Position numbers and translations under genes: made by a program
From: Ectocarpus siliculosus
Taxonomy: Eukaryota > Sar > Phaeophyceae > Ectocarpales > Ectocarpaceae
Assembly: GCA_000310025.1 (NCBI GenBank)
Contig: FN648395.1
Location: 153,417 to 217,416, forward strand
DNA: 64,000 nt
Direction of reading: 5' to 3'
In this document: positions 45,881-58,228 of the stretch, piece by piece
Layout of the letters: each line of letters starts with the position of its first letter
Numbering within the stretch: position 1 is the first letter of the stretch
The notes under the pieces: model-generated
The model's database searches: none
What the model was told of the DNA's origin: nothing
Seen by the model: the letters and a program-made list of their open reading frames with translations, nothing else

Positions 45881-48219
45881 ATGGCGGCCTCAGAGCTTTC
45901 GGAGCTGCGCGCCGAGCTTTGGCGAACACGCGACGACCTCGAGCGGATCAAGTCTCGTGGCACCCCGCCGAGCGCCGACTGTTCGCCCCGGCGGCACTTC
46001 GATCGCCGTCGCCACCGCGCTTCCCCTTCTCCCACCCTCGCTGCTACTACCGCGTGCGAAGTAAGAAATAAGGATCGTGACTACCGTCGACATCGGCACA
46101 GCGAGCAGCACAAGGGCGACGGGCTAGAGGCCGGCGGGGGGGCACGGGGTGATAGCGGTGGGGGGATAAGGAGCGGGCCCACCAGCCCTCCGACAAGCGG
46201 AGGCTCATCGCCAGGATCGGGGGCGGACTACGATGACGAGGCCCCGAGAGGTCTGGGCGGAACAGCCTCTTCTGGGTCTTCTCACGGTGGTCGGCAACTG
46301 AAGTTCGGAAGCAGCCGTGGCCGTGTTGGTAGCGCAAGCTCAGAAGGCGAGAACGCCGCGAAAGGCGGATCGTCGGAGGAGGTGGCTGCAGAAGAGACCC
46401 TCTGCAACCTGGAGCTCGAGGGAGCGGCGTTCAAGAATTGGACTGAAGAGGCCTCGTCGATCGCCGTCCGCCTCATCGAGGAGGTCAAGATGCTCCGCTG
46501 GGAGAAGGCCAGCTGGGCGGAACGGGAGCGCGCCGCCGAGCGCGCGTCAGAACGCGCGGCGGCGGAGGCTAGGGCGCAGGCCGACCACCTGGAGGAGCGC
46601 CTCGGCTTGGCCGAGGCCGACGGGAGGAGGGCGCAGGAGGCGCTGGCGAGGGCGCAGCAGGACGTGGAGAGGGAGAGGGCGCGAGCGAAAACGGAGCGAG
46701 CTAAGGCGGAAGGTCTCCGCGCAGCGGCGGCGACGGCGGCGGCCGCGGCCTCGGCGGCGCAGCAGGAGAAAGAGAAGATGCAGCAGGACCAACAACGGCA
46801 GGAGGAGGCGAGGCAGCGGCAGGAAAGGGATGCGGCCGCTGGCGGGGGAGGGGGATTGGTTGAGATGTTGAGGCGCGAGAAGGAGGGGGCGGATGCCTTG
46901 CAGCGGAGGCTGGACGCAGCCAGGGCGGCATCGGCGAGGCACGAGAAGGAAAGGAAGGAGTGGCGATCCTCGAAGGCGAGGTTGGAGGAGCTGCGCCGAT
47001 CATGGGGGAAACAGCTGAATAAGGTGGGCGGGGAGGGGGTTCGCTTGCTCCTTTGTTCATAGAAACTCACTGCACCGCTAGAACCCTGGCGGGAGACGCT
47101 TTGGTCGGGTGGCGTGCGCGATTGTAGCAGATAGACAATGCATCGCCCAGGGACGAGAAGGCGCGCTTAGGGAGCCCGGAGAATGGTCCAACCTGTCACG
47201 GGTGCCCGCACTGGCAACATACGAAAACCCTTTTTTTTTCTTGTCATTTTTTAAACCAGAGAGCCACCATTGAGAATCAACTGGAGGGGCGACGGGGAGG
47301 GTAACATGTAATACGGTCCATTACAGAAGCAAAGGCGACGGTTTGCTTTATGCCGAGAGCGAGGGTTTCCCTCTTCGAAGAAGCATTGCTGCGAGCCATC
47401 ATACTGTTGGGCCATCTCCGCAGATGGTGCTTACCTCCTTCGATCTCTCTCGCCAAACCTGTTTAACGGGAGGCATGCCGATGGAAATATCTACTCGATC
47501 TTTCTACACGAACTCTCACCTGTATCCCGTCTACGATGGATTTGGCGGGTCTTTGATGTCTGCTCGAGATCACTGATCAGATTCTATGCCCTACGTCATC
47601 AGGGGGTGTATATCCCGTGTCTGCCTACCCTCTGAGGGGGGTTTTAATCTTGGCTGGTCTTGTCTCACCCCCCCCCCGCCCCCCCTGTATTCAGGTTGAG
47701 AAGAAGATGCGATCCATGACGAAGGAGAACGCCGCCCTCCGAGCCAGGGTCGGCGAGGCGGAGCGGGCGAGGGACCGCGCCGATGCGGACTCCCTCGGCC
47801 ACCGCGAAGAGCTCCGGCGGCTCACCGAGCAGCGCGACAACCTCCTCCTCGGGGCCACTCGCCTTGGTGGAAGGCGCGGCCTGGTGGCCTCCTCGCCAGC
47901 GGAAACCCTGGCGGAGCTCCTCGCGGCCGCCGCGGCCGGGGCTGCGGCTGACGCGACCGACGTCGGGCCGGGGGCGGACGGGGAGCTCGAGGCCCAACTA
48001 GAGCAGGCGAGGTCAGAGGCGAAGCTCGCGAGGGTGGCGGCGCAGCAGGAGCGGTTGAGGCGGGAGGCGGCGGCAAGGGAGAAGGAGGAGGCGGTGCGGC
48101 AGCTGCACCGGCTGATGGGGGCGGCGAGGAGGGCCGTGGGGAGGAGAGACTCGAGGCTCAAGTCGAGCCGGATGGAGACGGAGGTGGTCTGGAACGCGCT
48201 AACGGAGGCCGTTCGCTGA
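45881..48219 (+). CDS. Two-exon coiled-coil protein, function unknown
   Basis: Exon 1 is 45881-47023 (donor AAG|GTGGGC) and exon 2 is 47695-48219 (acceptor TATTCAG after a long pyrimidine tract). The join is in phase 0 and gives 555 residues. The ATG has a good context (GGGATGG). Residues 1-25 are helical (ELSELRAELWRTRDDLERI). About 40-170 is Arg/Ser/Gly-rich and probably disordered. From about 175 to the end it is almost continuous charged heptads rich in Ala, Glu, Gln and Arg, with short breaks at a Gly run near 325 and a Ser/Gly loop early in exon 2. Such a layout suits a cytoskeletal or centrosomal scaffold, but no family signature was recognised. The long reverse frame under exon 1 is an artefact of GC-rich codon bias. 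Confidence 0.75.
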
Positions 48220-49155
48220 CATGGCGCGCCACTCGAAGATGTTTGCTGGTATTTACGGACGGTGGGAGATGGTGTGTTCCGTCTGCGCTGCGGTGGATGC
48301 CATCAAGACGATGGGTGCGGCCGGCGTGCGGCCTGGTTGGTTGGCGGTTTATCCTCAACTTCCTCTGGCTTTTAACTTTGAACACTGGTTTGGTGGTGAC
48401 GGGAAGCTTTTCCAGGATCTCACGAGCAGTGAGGTGCGGAGAGGTCAATGTAGCCACGGACATCCGTTCAAATCTTCAATTGTTGCGACGGTAGCGTGCT
48501 GTGTGGTGTATCGATGAGTTCGTCCGCAGCAAGACTGAATACGCACGCTGTGGGAAGGCAGTGCGCGGCTGAAACCGCGTAACGGGGGTCCATGAATCGC
48601 GGGCCAGGAGCAGCACTGTCTTGGGGATGCACTGCAGTTTAAAAGCCGTTGTGGACGAGATAAGTTACGGTGCAGCATATCATGTATAGAATGTACAGAA
48701 TGGCCGTAGTATATCCAGAAGGCCGGGCCCCTTAAAATGCGGAGTAAGCTCCCGTGTAAACCAGGTGCACTACCGACTGTATATTTTGTCTTTTGTGACG
48801 GATCCCGAACAGTGTAATTACAATGGAGGTTAGGTAATCCATGGCGGCTAACGTCGGTTAAGCCAACAGCGGCACACGGAACGACGACCACAACGTTGTT
48901 TCGGTTTTCAATCACAATGAGGCGGGGGAAGGCAGTAGCAACGCTGATGAGCGCGCGAAGAATCCCCTCGCAAGGGCAGCACACGAAAAAAAAAAAAATC
49001 CGGCAATGCCTATTTAAAATGTTGTTGAACTGTTGAAACCATGCCGCGTTTCCATCGCGGGGTGTTAAAATACAGAGTGGCTTTGCCCGCCGGTTGGTAA
49101 TTTTTCCCGATGGGTACCTCCGCCGGCATTCACCCCCCGCCCCCCCCCCCCCCCC
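48220..49155. other. Intergenic, no supported gene
   Basis: 3' flank of the coiled-coil gene; only short frames without recognisable content. It ends in a C homopolymer at the gap. Confidence 0.4.
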
Positions 49156-49255
49156 NNNNNNNNNNNNNNNNNNNNNNNNNNNNNNNNNNNNNNNNNNNNN
49201 NNNNNNNNNNNNNNNNNNNNNNNNNNNNNNNNNNNNNNNNNNNNNNNNNNNNNNN
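49156..49255. other. Assembly gap within poly-C
   Basis: Exactly 100 N with C runs on both sides, so a placeholder of unknown true length at a C homopolymer. Confidence 0.98.
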
Positions 49256-50199
49256 CCCCCCCCCCCCCATCCCGCACCTTCGATTCTTCATACCACCAGA
49301 CTGCGTCAAACACGGGAATGATCAATCCGCGCTCGCCACCGAAGAAGCAAACGGTTACCTAGCGCACTCAACAGAGGCTTTCCTCACACGACCAAAAAAC
49401 AAAAAAAGCAGAGCGTAGGGTGTCTCCCCCGTCTTGTCGTTCTACCCTAAACAAGCCAAGGCGTTGTTTTTTACAAGACGAGAAAAAAGTCCGATGGAGA
49501 AAACCGTTCAGCAGACAACGATAGCAGCAAGCACTGTGTATGCGAACGTCAATCGCGAACCAACAGCAGCACGCTCGCCAGCCCATAGAGCGAGGAGAAG
49601 TCGACCTCGCTTCCCGCACCAAGCAGCCAACGCGAGAAGAGCACCGCAGCGCGCAAGGCTCGGGCGTCAGGACTTCTTCCTCTGTGGGCCCTTTAGGCGA
49701 CAAAACAAAGGCATCGGTTTGAGTTGGACGAGGGAGTTGACACGGGCGGGGCTAGTTAGTAGGCTGGTTGGTCTGGGGACAACAAGGAGGGACGAGACTG
49801 GTGAGACGGAGCACAGACTACCCACACCGCCTTTTTTATGGGAGCAGAAAGCGGCGAGAAAACCTAAAGTTCGCAAACTTTTCTCGCAACTTTTCTCATG
49901 TACGCTATTCATGGGAGCAAAAGGTTGCGCCTAAAGTATGGAAAATTTTGCTTTTGACAATGATCGCGCGATCTGGAGCAACAGGTTGCAATTTTTTCTC
50001 GCTACAAAAGTGTCGAACAACAGTTTCGCGGCGAGACTTCCGCCAATCCACGTCAAGCACCTGCCCCTACTACACACGTAGGCCCTCTCCCGCCACACAC
50101 ACACCCACGGTCCACGTGATAGATGATTGGCCAAGTCAGAATGCTGAAGCTTTAGCTTCAGTCTCATCGTTCGATATCCGTGGGTGGGTGGAACTGTCA

Positions 50200-53050
50200 T
50201 TCGCATCCCCCACCCCTTGCCCGACCCAGTCTATAATGCTGATCTCGAGCTACAGTGCAAATCTCGTGGCGCCTCGAGTACGGTTCGGTGTGGAATCGCA
50301 AATCATGAGCCGTCCCCGAGTTTGAGCAGCTTCCGCCTCCTGTGGCCGGCAAGAGTTGGCCTTGACTGTTCCTTGCCTGTTTCGCCATGGAAACGGCCGG
50401 TTGAACAGCGAAAGAGGGTCCTGCGTGCTGCGCGCCACATTTTTTTTTTTTTGCGTTTGGTCTTGAGTGACCGTTGTGCACATGCGGCGGCTGCTGCCGC
50501 GGTTGCTGCTGTTATGCTCGGAATGTGCTGCAATGGTCGCAGGGTTATCGTAGTCAGGATTGACAACAGTCTGCTCGTTCGTGTAGCGGTAGCAGAGCGC
50601 ATCTATCGCGACGGCAAGCGCATTGAGACAATAGTTCGTCCGCCGTGCTTCTAGTTACACAGATAGCCGTGTTCTTCCATGCTGTCACTTCATACCACAA
50701 GAATAGAGAAAGTCTCCACAGTTCGGAAAATGCGGCTGCTGCTGTACGCAGAGGTTTCTACTGGAAATGCTCGGAAATGTGGTGCACTGGTCGTAAGGTT
50801 ATCGTTGTCAAGTTTGACAACAGTGTGCTCGTCCGTGTAGCGGTAGCGGTGCGCATCTATCGCCACGGCAAGCGAATTGAGATAATAGTTCGTCCGTTGT
50901 ACTTCTAGTCTACACAGATAGTCGTGTTCTTCTTTGTGGCCACTTCATACAATACGGGCCCGCAGATAAGAAACGTCAAATTCGGGTCGAGCCTCAATCC
51001 CTTATTTTGGGTCCACGGACCAGCCGAAGTCGTCCGTTTTCTTAAAAGGCATTTCTCATTCCTTTGGAACGTCCCAATGCTGATATTTCGTAGATTTTCG
51101 ATTGGCTAAATAATACAACACAACCAACAATTGATCATCATGCCACTTAACCAGAAAGAAAGCTCGGTGTGGCCATTGGTGTGCAAAATAATCACCCTCT
51201 CTCCCCCCTACCAAAAAAATGCACTCTTCAGCCAGGTAGGGGAGTGGGAACACGGAAGGAGCAGCAGTGGGACGTTTCTTATTGGGCATGCTCCTCCAGT
51301 TACCCCTTGTTTCTTATATCTTGCGGGTATCGCGCCATCATGTTTCTTATTGGGATGTTTCTTGTCTTGTGGCCGAGATTGAGCTGTGTTTCTTAGCACT
51401 TTTTTCTTATTTTTCGAAAAAAAAGTTGAGCCTATTTTTCTTAGCAGATTTTTTCTTAACTGCGCGCCCGTACTGTACCAGAAAAAAGACAAAGTCTCCA
51501 CAGTTCGGAAACGACGACTATTTTCTTTTATTGTGTTTGTTGTTGCTGAGCGCACATCGGCTGTCGCCGTTCGTTACATGTGTTTAAGCCTGCGTGTGCC
51601 AGAGGGATGAGAGTGAGTGTCTTCTCGAGAGTTCATGCCTTGTCTTCTCGAGTCTCTCTTCCATTGGTCTACCTCTCTCTGTCGCATTTCGCCGTTAGGG
51701 TCCCAACAACATCGAACGTCAACGAACGGCAATCGTTTTTCTTCTTGCGGAGTAGGAGGCTGGCTCCCCGTGTACCCGGCTGCTGCTTGTGAGGCGATGG
51801 GCGCCGCCTATTTCCGTCAAGCAATGGGCATGGCCCCTAATGTTCGCTGCATGCAGTGTCAGTGCCTTGTGTGTGACAGCTGCTACCGGTTCAGAGTGGC
51901 GACGGGGTTTTTTCGCCGGTGGGGCCCCCAGAATAACGCGAACCGCGACTGGTTCATTGTTTTAGGGTCCCCCACACCCACCCACCCATTAATTTCAGCA
52001 GTTTGCGTTGGGGGGATGTTTTTCTTGCCATGTCCATGACGTGGTGCCCCGAGTGAGTATGGTTCGGTAGGGAACCGCAAACCATGACCCCTCCCCGAGT
52101 TTGAGCATCAGCTTCCGCCTCCTGTGACGGACAAGAAGACCGGAAATTGTCTCGCCATCCAAACAACAGTTTGCCAGTTGAAAAAAGAGGGTCCGGTCCG
52201 CCGAAGATTTTGTTTTTTGTGTTTCCCTGCCGACTATTCGTTAACCTCGGCGACAGCAGTGCAAATAAATCTCATGGCGCCTCAAGTACGGTTCCTTAGG
52301 GAATTGCAAATCACGACCCCTCCCCGATTTTGAGTAGCTTCCACCTCGTGCGGCGGAAAAGACCGACGTCAAAGCCTAGAATTTGTCTGTCTGTGTCGCC
52401 ATGTCACCATCCGCGAACAGCAGTTAGAGAGACATAAAAAAAAGAGGGTCCGCTTCGCCACTAAGAAATCAAACAGCTGGATATGATACTACAATGTATC
52501 GGGTATAGTCTAGCTGTGGTTGAGCTTGAGGAATAGGGTCTACGGCAGGATATTCTATGCTTCCTCGCGTAACGATGCGCATCTCCCACGGCAAGCAGAA
52601 TGAGGTACGTCATCGTGATGTTCTTTCTTCTTGTGACTACACGTTCAAGTTCGCCCGGGCGCTTTTGTTCTTGCCGAGAAAGAGACTAAACTTTTATACG
52701 TACCAGTCAGTCCATGTACCCGGCTACTGCATGTGAGGTAGTGGGTGCTGCCCCTGCTGTTTGCTGCGGTACACGGAAAGCTTCCGGTGGGTCAGAGAGG
52801 CAAGGACGCCTTGTGTCTTTCACTTGTGTCTTCACTGTGCTCTCATCTACTTATTTGTTTCCTATCGCTGGTGGTCTCTCTTTTGTTATCGCCCTTCGTT
52901 CTTGTTTGTAATAAACTGTGAGGATGTAAACTGGCTGTGTCTGACTGTTTCTTAGGGTCCCCGCCCACCCACAACCCACCTGTTTGTCGGTACGATTCGC
53001 GGTCTCCAATACGTTCAGCAGTAGTGGTCTACTACAGGACATGCGCTACT
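50200..53050 (+). repeat. Repeat-dense island
   Basis: Several families overlap. (a) A block with TGGCGCCTC-AGTACGGTTC, then GAATCGCAAATCA, CCCCGAGTTTGAGCA and AGAGGGTCC occurs near 50262, 52040 and 52258, and partly near 22075. (b) A 255-bp tandem pair starts near 50517 and 50772; the third MITE copy splits its second spacer. (c) GTGTACCCGGCTGCTGC near 51768 matches ATGTACCCGGCTACTGC near 52716, with matching upstream sequence. No gene is supported. Confidence 0.6.
50950..51475 (+). mobile_element. TA-target MITE, copy 3 (best preserved)
   Basis: Ends are CAATACGGGCCCGCAGATAA and, as reverse complement on the right, CAGTACGGGCGCGCAGTTAA, with TA on both sides. It interrupts the second unit of a local tandem repeat. 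The first unit, around 50688-50720, shows the uninterrupted site (CTTCATACCACAAG). This demonstrates insertion at a single TA and its duplication. 526 bp with no ORF of note. Confidence 0.9.
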
Positions 53051-54660
53051 ACTGCTACGTCCATGGGTGGGTGTAACATAAGAGCCCCGGGGACTGGTGG
53101 CCTTCTGACCTGATCGTGCAGAGAGAGGTTCATGCCACCACCACAATACGAACTCTTGTGATATGTCCATGACGGGGTACGCGTACAACGCCTCTACTTT
53201 TTTCTCTCTCTCCCGTCCGACTCTTTCGTTACGGAGAGGAAGCCAAATGTGAAAATTGCATCTTCTTGGGGTCCGCATTCATTTAGTCCCGGATTCTTTC
53301 CCGGCGTGCGGAGAGGGCGTTCTGGTGGTCTCCTTTTCATTCGAGCGTGATCATGCGTACTACAGTACATGTTGTAAACGAAAGAAACAGATCAACGAGA
53401 TGATTAGCGGGATTCTTGAAAGAAAGCATGGAGTCGCTCGCCATAAAAAAGTGCATACGCATGGATGGGCGTCGTGAGAAGTGCCGGTCGAAGACTGACG
53501 GTTTTTTCGGGTGCGCGTGAGGTCGCCTCTAATATTCTATGCTTCCTTTTGCTTTAGAAACGACTTCTTCATGGATGGGTTATGAGAGGTTTCAATTCAA
53601 CTATGTAAGTACCTGGAGTAGGAGTGCATCACATGGATGGCATGTACCTGGAGTAGGGGACATTATATATCACAACCCCTTCATCAATAATGATAGTCCA
53701 CGACGACGAGGAGGATGGATGTCAAACGATACGTTTGTCTTCGGAAAGCTATCGGTTCCAACGCCGCCCGGCCACGCTTTCAGCTGTGGAGTAATCGAGG
53801 TTTGAAAATTAACAAGTGTTGAGGGGGTGTGATATCTTACATATGTCATCTACTCTGTGTGCCGCTTTCTTTGTCGTGCTCGGTGAGCGACCGTGTCGCG
53901 CGTTGTGCGCCCTCGACTTTGTTAACCGCTAAAGCACTGGAAAGCTTCAGACAGGCCACGAGACGATACTCGTCGAGTTGCTATCACAATAATAAACGAC
54001 GAGTTGGAATTGCCTGCGATGGCCGCAGCTGTGTAGAATACGAATTTGTAGAGTCTAAGACAATAATTTGGGTTGGATGTGAGCATGATGGAGGGCCTCC
54101 TGGGTTTGATTGGAAGGCACAACGCCAGGTTTAACTCGTTTTCCAATCTTTTATTGCACGCTCTGGCCGGTTTCACGGTGTGGTATGAAGGAGTGTGCCT
54201 GCTTCTCGCCGTTCATCAATACACAAAAAATGATCGCCTCCGCCTTTCACCAGAAACCTTCCTTCGCTCCAAGTTAGCGTGCAATAAAATTGTTTTCGAC
54301 AATAGTTCCCGACCAAGAGTTGCCAAAAAACTTCAACTTTTCTCATAACTTTATGCTCCCAAAAAAAGCGGTGTCAGTCTTCAGGTCCCGGCAAGTGTGT
54401 GCGTGTGATACCGCTACAAAATGGCCAGGCAAACGTTGCGCACGCGTAGACAAGCGTTCGTATCGCAAGTATGCATTTTGTTTTCGATTTGGTTGGGTCC
54501 ACAAGGAGCAACCTCCGCACTGACGTCAACAAAAAGCGGCACATAGCAGTCTCTGACGGTGCCCAACTTGCATGTGCAGCGCCTCTCCAGGCTGGCGGAT
54601 AGAGGGTGCGCTGCAGACACAAAGTGGGACTAGCCCACGCACAGGTACATGTTTGTGGCA
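53051..54660. other. No supported gene
   Basis: Short frames only. A TACCTGGAGTAG motif is repeated at about 53610 and 53645. Confidence 0.35.
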
Positions 54661-54670
54661 CCCAGCAGGG

Positions 54671-54689
54671 GAGAGAGAGAGAGAGAGAA

Positions 54690-54731
<42 letters not shown>
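54671..54731. repeat. (GA)n microsatellite
   Basis: About 60 bp of GAGA with a few extra A interruptions. Confidence 0.95.
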
Positions 54732-54734
<3 letters not shown>

Positions 54735-55496
54735 AAGTCGTCGCCACGGACACCCCTCGCTCGAATCCCCGTCCCCGCAAAACGAAGGGAAAGTTGTTTA
54801 CCAGAACCAATTCACGAGCAAACACCCGCAGCCAGCCGCGGCGCAGACCTCACGCAGGCACCACTCACTCAGAAGAACACCGAAGCGGACTCACCGGTGG
54901 CGACCCGGCCCCGCTCCCGGTTGCCAGCAAGTTGGCGAAGAAGCTCCGTGGGTCCGGCGCGTTGGCCGGTGCTTTCCGGGGCGACTGGAAAAACAAACCA
55001 CCCACGGGATGGAACGAATCGGGTTTCCCACAGCGTAAGGGGACAACACCACGGAAATGGACAGGGGGCGCGAGAAATGGTTCGCTGAAGATCTCAAAGA
55101 GATGAAGCCTTGGGACAAGGAAGACCGCAAACCTTGAACAACGTACACAGCAGTCACTTTGCGAAATATGCCGGTCGCAAGAGGCGCCCTGTTTCGGGAT
55201 CGGCCAAGTGCCGCATGGGCCGAGCGGGGAGCAGCCTACGTCACGGACGCTCGGTACGGTGCGCTGGGGCGCTGCGGAGCTACGAGTAACAGCGCAGCAT
55301 CACTACACACCGATGTACGCCTGAACGTCGAAAGAGGATCTACTCGTGAAACGACATGACAAAACAAACGCACACACGGCAGGAGCGCTCGAGCGCCGTG
55401 CGCACGTGCGTATGTAGACAAGAGCTGCCCAGTACACCAGCTTGTCCACCCTCCCAATGCGCCTCGTCCACCCGCCCCCCTCACCCTCTCCTTTAC

Positions 55497-58228
55497 CTTG
55501 GACGCCTTGGCGTGCTTGGCTGCCGCCGCTATCGCGCTGGGCCATCGCGACTTGCTATCCGTTCCGGCCACCTGCTTCCCGAGGCTCGACAACCAAGCCT
55601 CCTCCGACTCCACGGTCTCCCCCCCTCCGCCGCCGCCGCCCCCCGCCTCTCCCCCGCCGGCCGCAAGGCCGCCGCCGTCCCCACCGGAGTCGCCGTCCAT
55701 CCACCCCCCCATGCCGCTGCCGCTAGCCCCCCGGCCGACGGCACCGGGAGGAGGGACCACTACCTCCGCGAATGTTGCGTTGGGTCCCCACGGGGTCTTG
55801 TCCGGGGAAAGGAGGCCGTCGATCAAGCGTTTCGAGTCCCAGCCTGCAGGGATGAAGGCTGCGTCGGACGTCTGCGCGGTGTGTCGTTCATTCGATTGGA
55901 CAGGTCGGCGCATACGTGCGGTGCGCAGTGGTGTGAAGTGAAGGATGGGACGGGCATGGATGGGGGCGTGTGTGTGTGAGCGCGGCGGCGTCTGTTACAC
56001 CGAAGAGGGGACTTCGGCGACCACACCACTGATCAAGACCCTAGAAGCACATTCTGGCCGGACAAAGCCGGAAGCCTGCCCGAGAGAGAGCCCACGCGCC
56101 TGTTGCAGCTACTGTACATGGCTATGCAAAAAACAAAAAATATGCCTTCACGAACGTAACAGAATATCAAAATCGCGGATGAGATGAGAGTGTTGTCCGA
56201 AAACACCCAAACATTTTCCCCGCGACCTGGTGATTGCGGAAGCACAGCAGCGCTCGCCGTACTCTTCGCACCTGGCCTTCCTCGGAGAACGAAAACGCGT
56301 CAGGGTAGACGCAGCTGAGCAGATATCGGTGCAGCAGGCTGCAGTTCACGCTGTCCTTTGCCGATGTGTAGACCAAGGCCGCTCCGTCTGCACAAGAGTC
56401 AGATACGAAGGAGCGGGCGAACAACTAAAACATGCCGTTTTATATCCGCGAAACGTGGGATGGTGAGCCTGTGGTGGCGACAAACGGGTCCCTATGGCCC
56501 CACTATTCTTCCCACAGGTCGGAAGAAAAGTACACGAGGCGGTGGTAGTATCTTCTTCAAGCGCTCGAGAGTGGGATGAAAACACGTATGTACCACTGGG
56601 TATGCCAAACCAACATGTATCGTGGCAAAGATGACACATATGAAAAGTCGGTTATGACACGCATATCATAAATATGTTCTGCAGGGAGGGGTGTACAATG
56701 CTGTAGTTAGGCCGGATCAGAAGATATGGTCAAGGAGGTGCTCATGCAAAAAAACAACAACAAAACCGAGATGGTGTCGCCGAGAATTGGCGGGTCAAAT
56801 TTGAACAAATATGGGCCAATATGGGCCAACTTCGACCAATTTTTATTAACACAGCACGACCCGAACCAGCGCAAAAAGCTGAAAAGGGTTCTAACCGCTC
56901 GTTTTTACACCTAGGCTCACATTTTAGGCAGAATCTGCGGAGGCTCTGCTGGATAAAGTGCAATCGCTGCTGCTGCTCGAACGTCTCGCTCTGCAATGAG
57001 TCCGCTTTGCACCCGACCACCACCATGGGCACGCCAAGATTTCTCTCCAGAACTCCGTCGCCCAGGCCCCCGCCAGGAGGGTCGTTGCCGCTGCTGCCTC
57101 CCATCCTGCCGCCCCCTCCGCCGATCTCCTTTGCTTTCCCTCTCAGTCTCTCCTTGACGGCGCTACGCAAGTCGTCCTGAGCTCCGACGGAGAGCTGCAA
57201 GAGCAGCGAGGTCACGTGCTTTTCCATCGCTGTCGTCCACTGTAGTGGAAAAGTTGCACGGGTGAGCCACGGTAATGTGGGGGGAGGGTGTTGGCAGGCG
57301 CTTTGTTGCGAAGATTGCAGCGGTTGTCGCGCCTCGCTGATGTAGTGTGCAAAACAGGTGCTACCACACGCAAAAATGAACGACTGCTTGTGTTGGATGG
57401 GTAGCTACTGCTGTGTGCACAATAAAGATGAAAGATTACAGTAATAAACAACTGGGCTAACAACAACATGCTGTCGGAAGAGTTCAAAATCGAAGATAAA
57501 TTTCAAACGGCGAAATGGAAATTGCATTTCAATCTAACACGACTTCAAACCCACACCGCGAGCAGCAAGAGCCAGTCCCGCAACGTAGCAGCTGAAGCAC
57601 AAACCTTTTCCACAGAATCCATGACCTCCCAGGGCCGAGACAGGTCAACGGCAACTACCACGGCCATATTCGGGAGCTCCTCCGGTCGAAGCACCGTCTC
57701 CAGCAAAGGCTCGAACTCCAGCCCGCTACACGACCAAACGCTCACGCGGGGCGGCGACTCATCCCGCTCCGCTCCCTGCTCCGCAGGGTCCGCGGCGTCC
57801 AGGTAGGCGTACGACAGGACGGGGTGGAAGGCCTGCCCCGCGATGGGGTCGCCGCCGCCGCCGCCGCCACCGCCGCTCGCCGAAGCTCCTGCCGATGCCG
57901 CACCCCCGCCGCCGCCGCCCGCCCCGCCCTCGGGACCCTTCTTGTCCGGGGTCGGCGCGACGACGGCTGAGGCAGCCGCTGCACCGCTGCCGGAAGGGTT
58001 GTTAGTAGAGGCGGATCCCTGCCCCTCGAGGAAGGTGTCGAGGAGAGACGACTTGCCGCAGCCCTTGGGGCCGACGAAGACGAGCGTGCTGGAAGGAAGC
58101 CGGCTTCTCCGCATCGCGTCTCGCAGCATGGTCTCCCAGAGGTTGGCCGTGGCCGCCGCGGTAGTAGCGCCCACTGTTGATGCTGACGCTGGCGCTGGCG
58201 CGTGCTTCTGCTGCTTTGCAACGGCCAT
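55497..58228 (-). CDS. Cytoplasmic dynein light intermediate chain
   Basis: Subunit of the cytoplasmic or IFT dynein motor that links the heavy chain to cargo adaptors. Exons in coding order: 58228-57557, 57239-56921, 56387-56272, 55871-55497; phases agree, giving 494 codons to the last placed donor. The start is ACCATGG. LWETMLRDAM precedes a Ras-like fold with P-loop GPKGCGKSS (53-61). Then come VAVDLSRPWEVMDSVEKV (family VVDMSKPW), WTTAMEKH, GVPMVVVGCKADS, FIQQSLRRFCLKYGAALVYT (split by the second intron in the Tyr codon), and AAFIPAGWDSKRLIDGL. A Gly/Ser/Ala-rich insert of about 60 residues follows the P-loop and a Gly-rich run lies near 445. The family normally continues into an adaptor-binding helix. 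No terminal exon was found; reading through the last donor would stop near 55236. Confidence 0.9.

Noticed and set aside
46282-47070. Long minus-strand open frame opposite the coiled-coil gene
   Set aside because: Ser/Arg-rich mirror of a GC-rich coding strand; the plus strand has the heptads and the splice sites.
50517-50908. Two similar short frames (VIVV..DNS..VRVAVA.RIYR) 255 bp apart, looking like a conserved peptide
   Set aside because: Between the copies most codon differences change the amino acid (about 12 against 5 silent), close to neutral expectation. They are better read as a non-coding tandem repeat.
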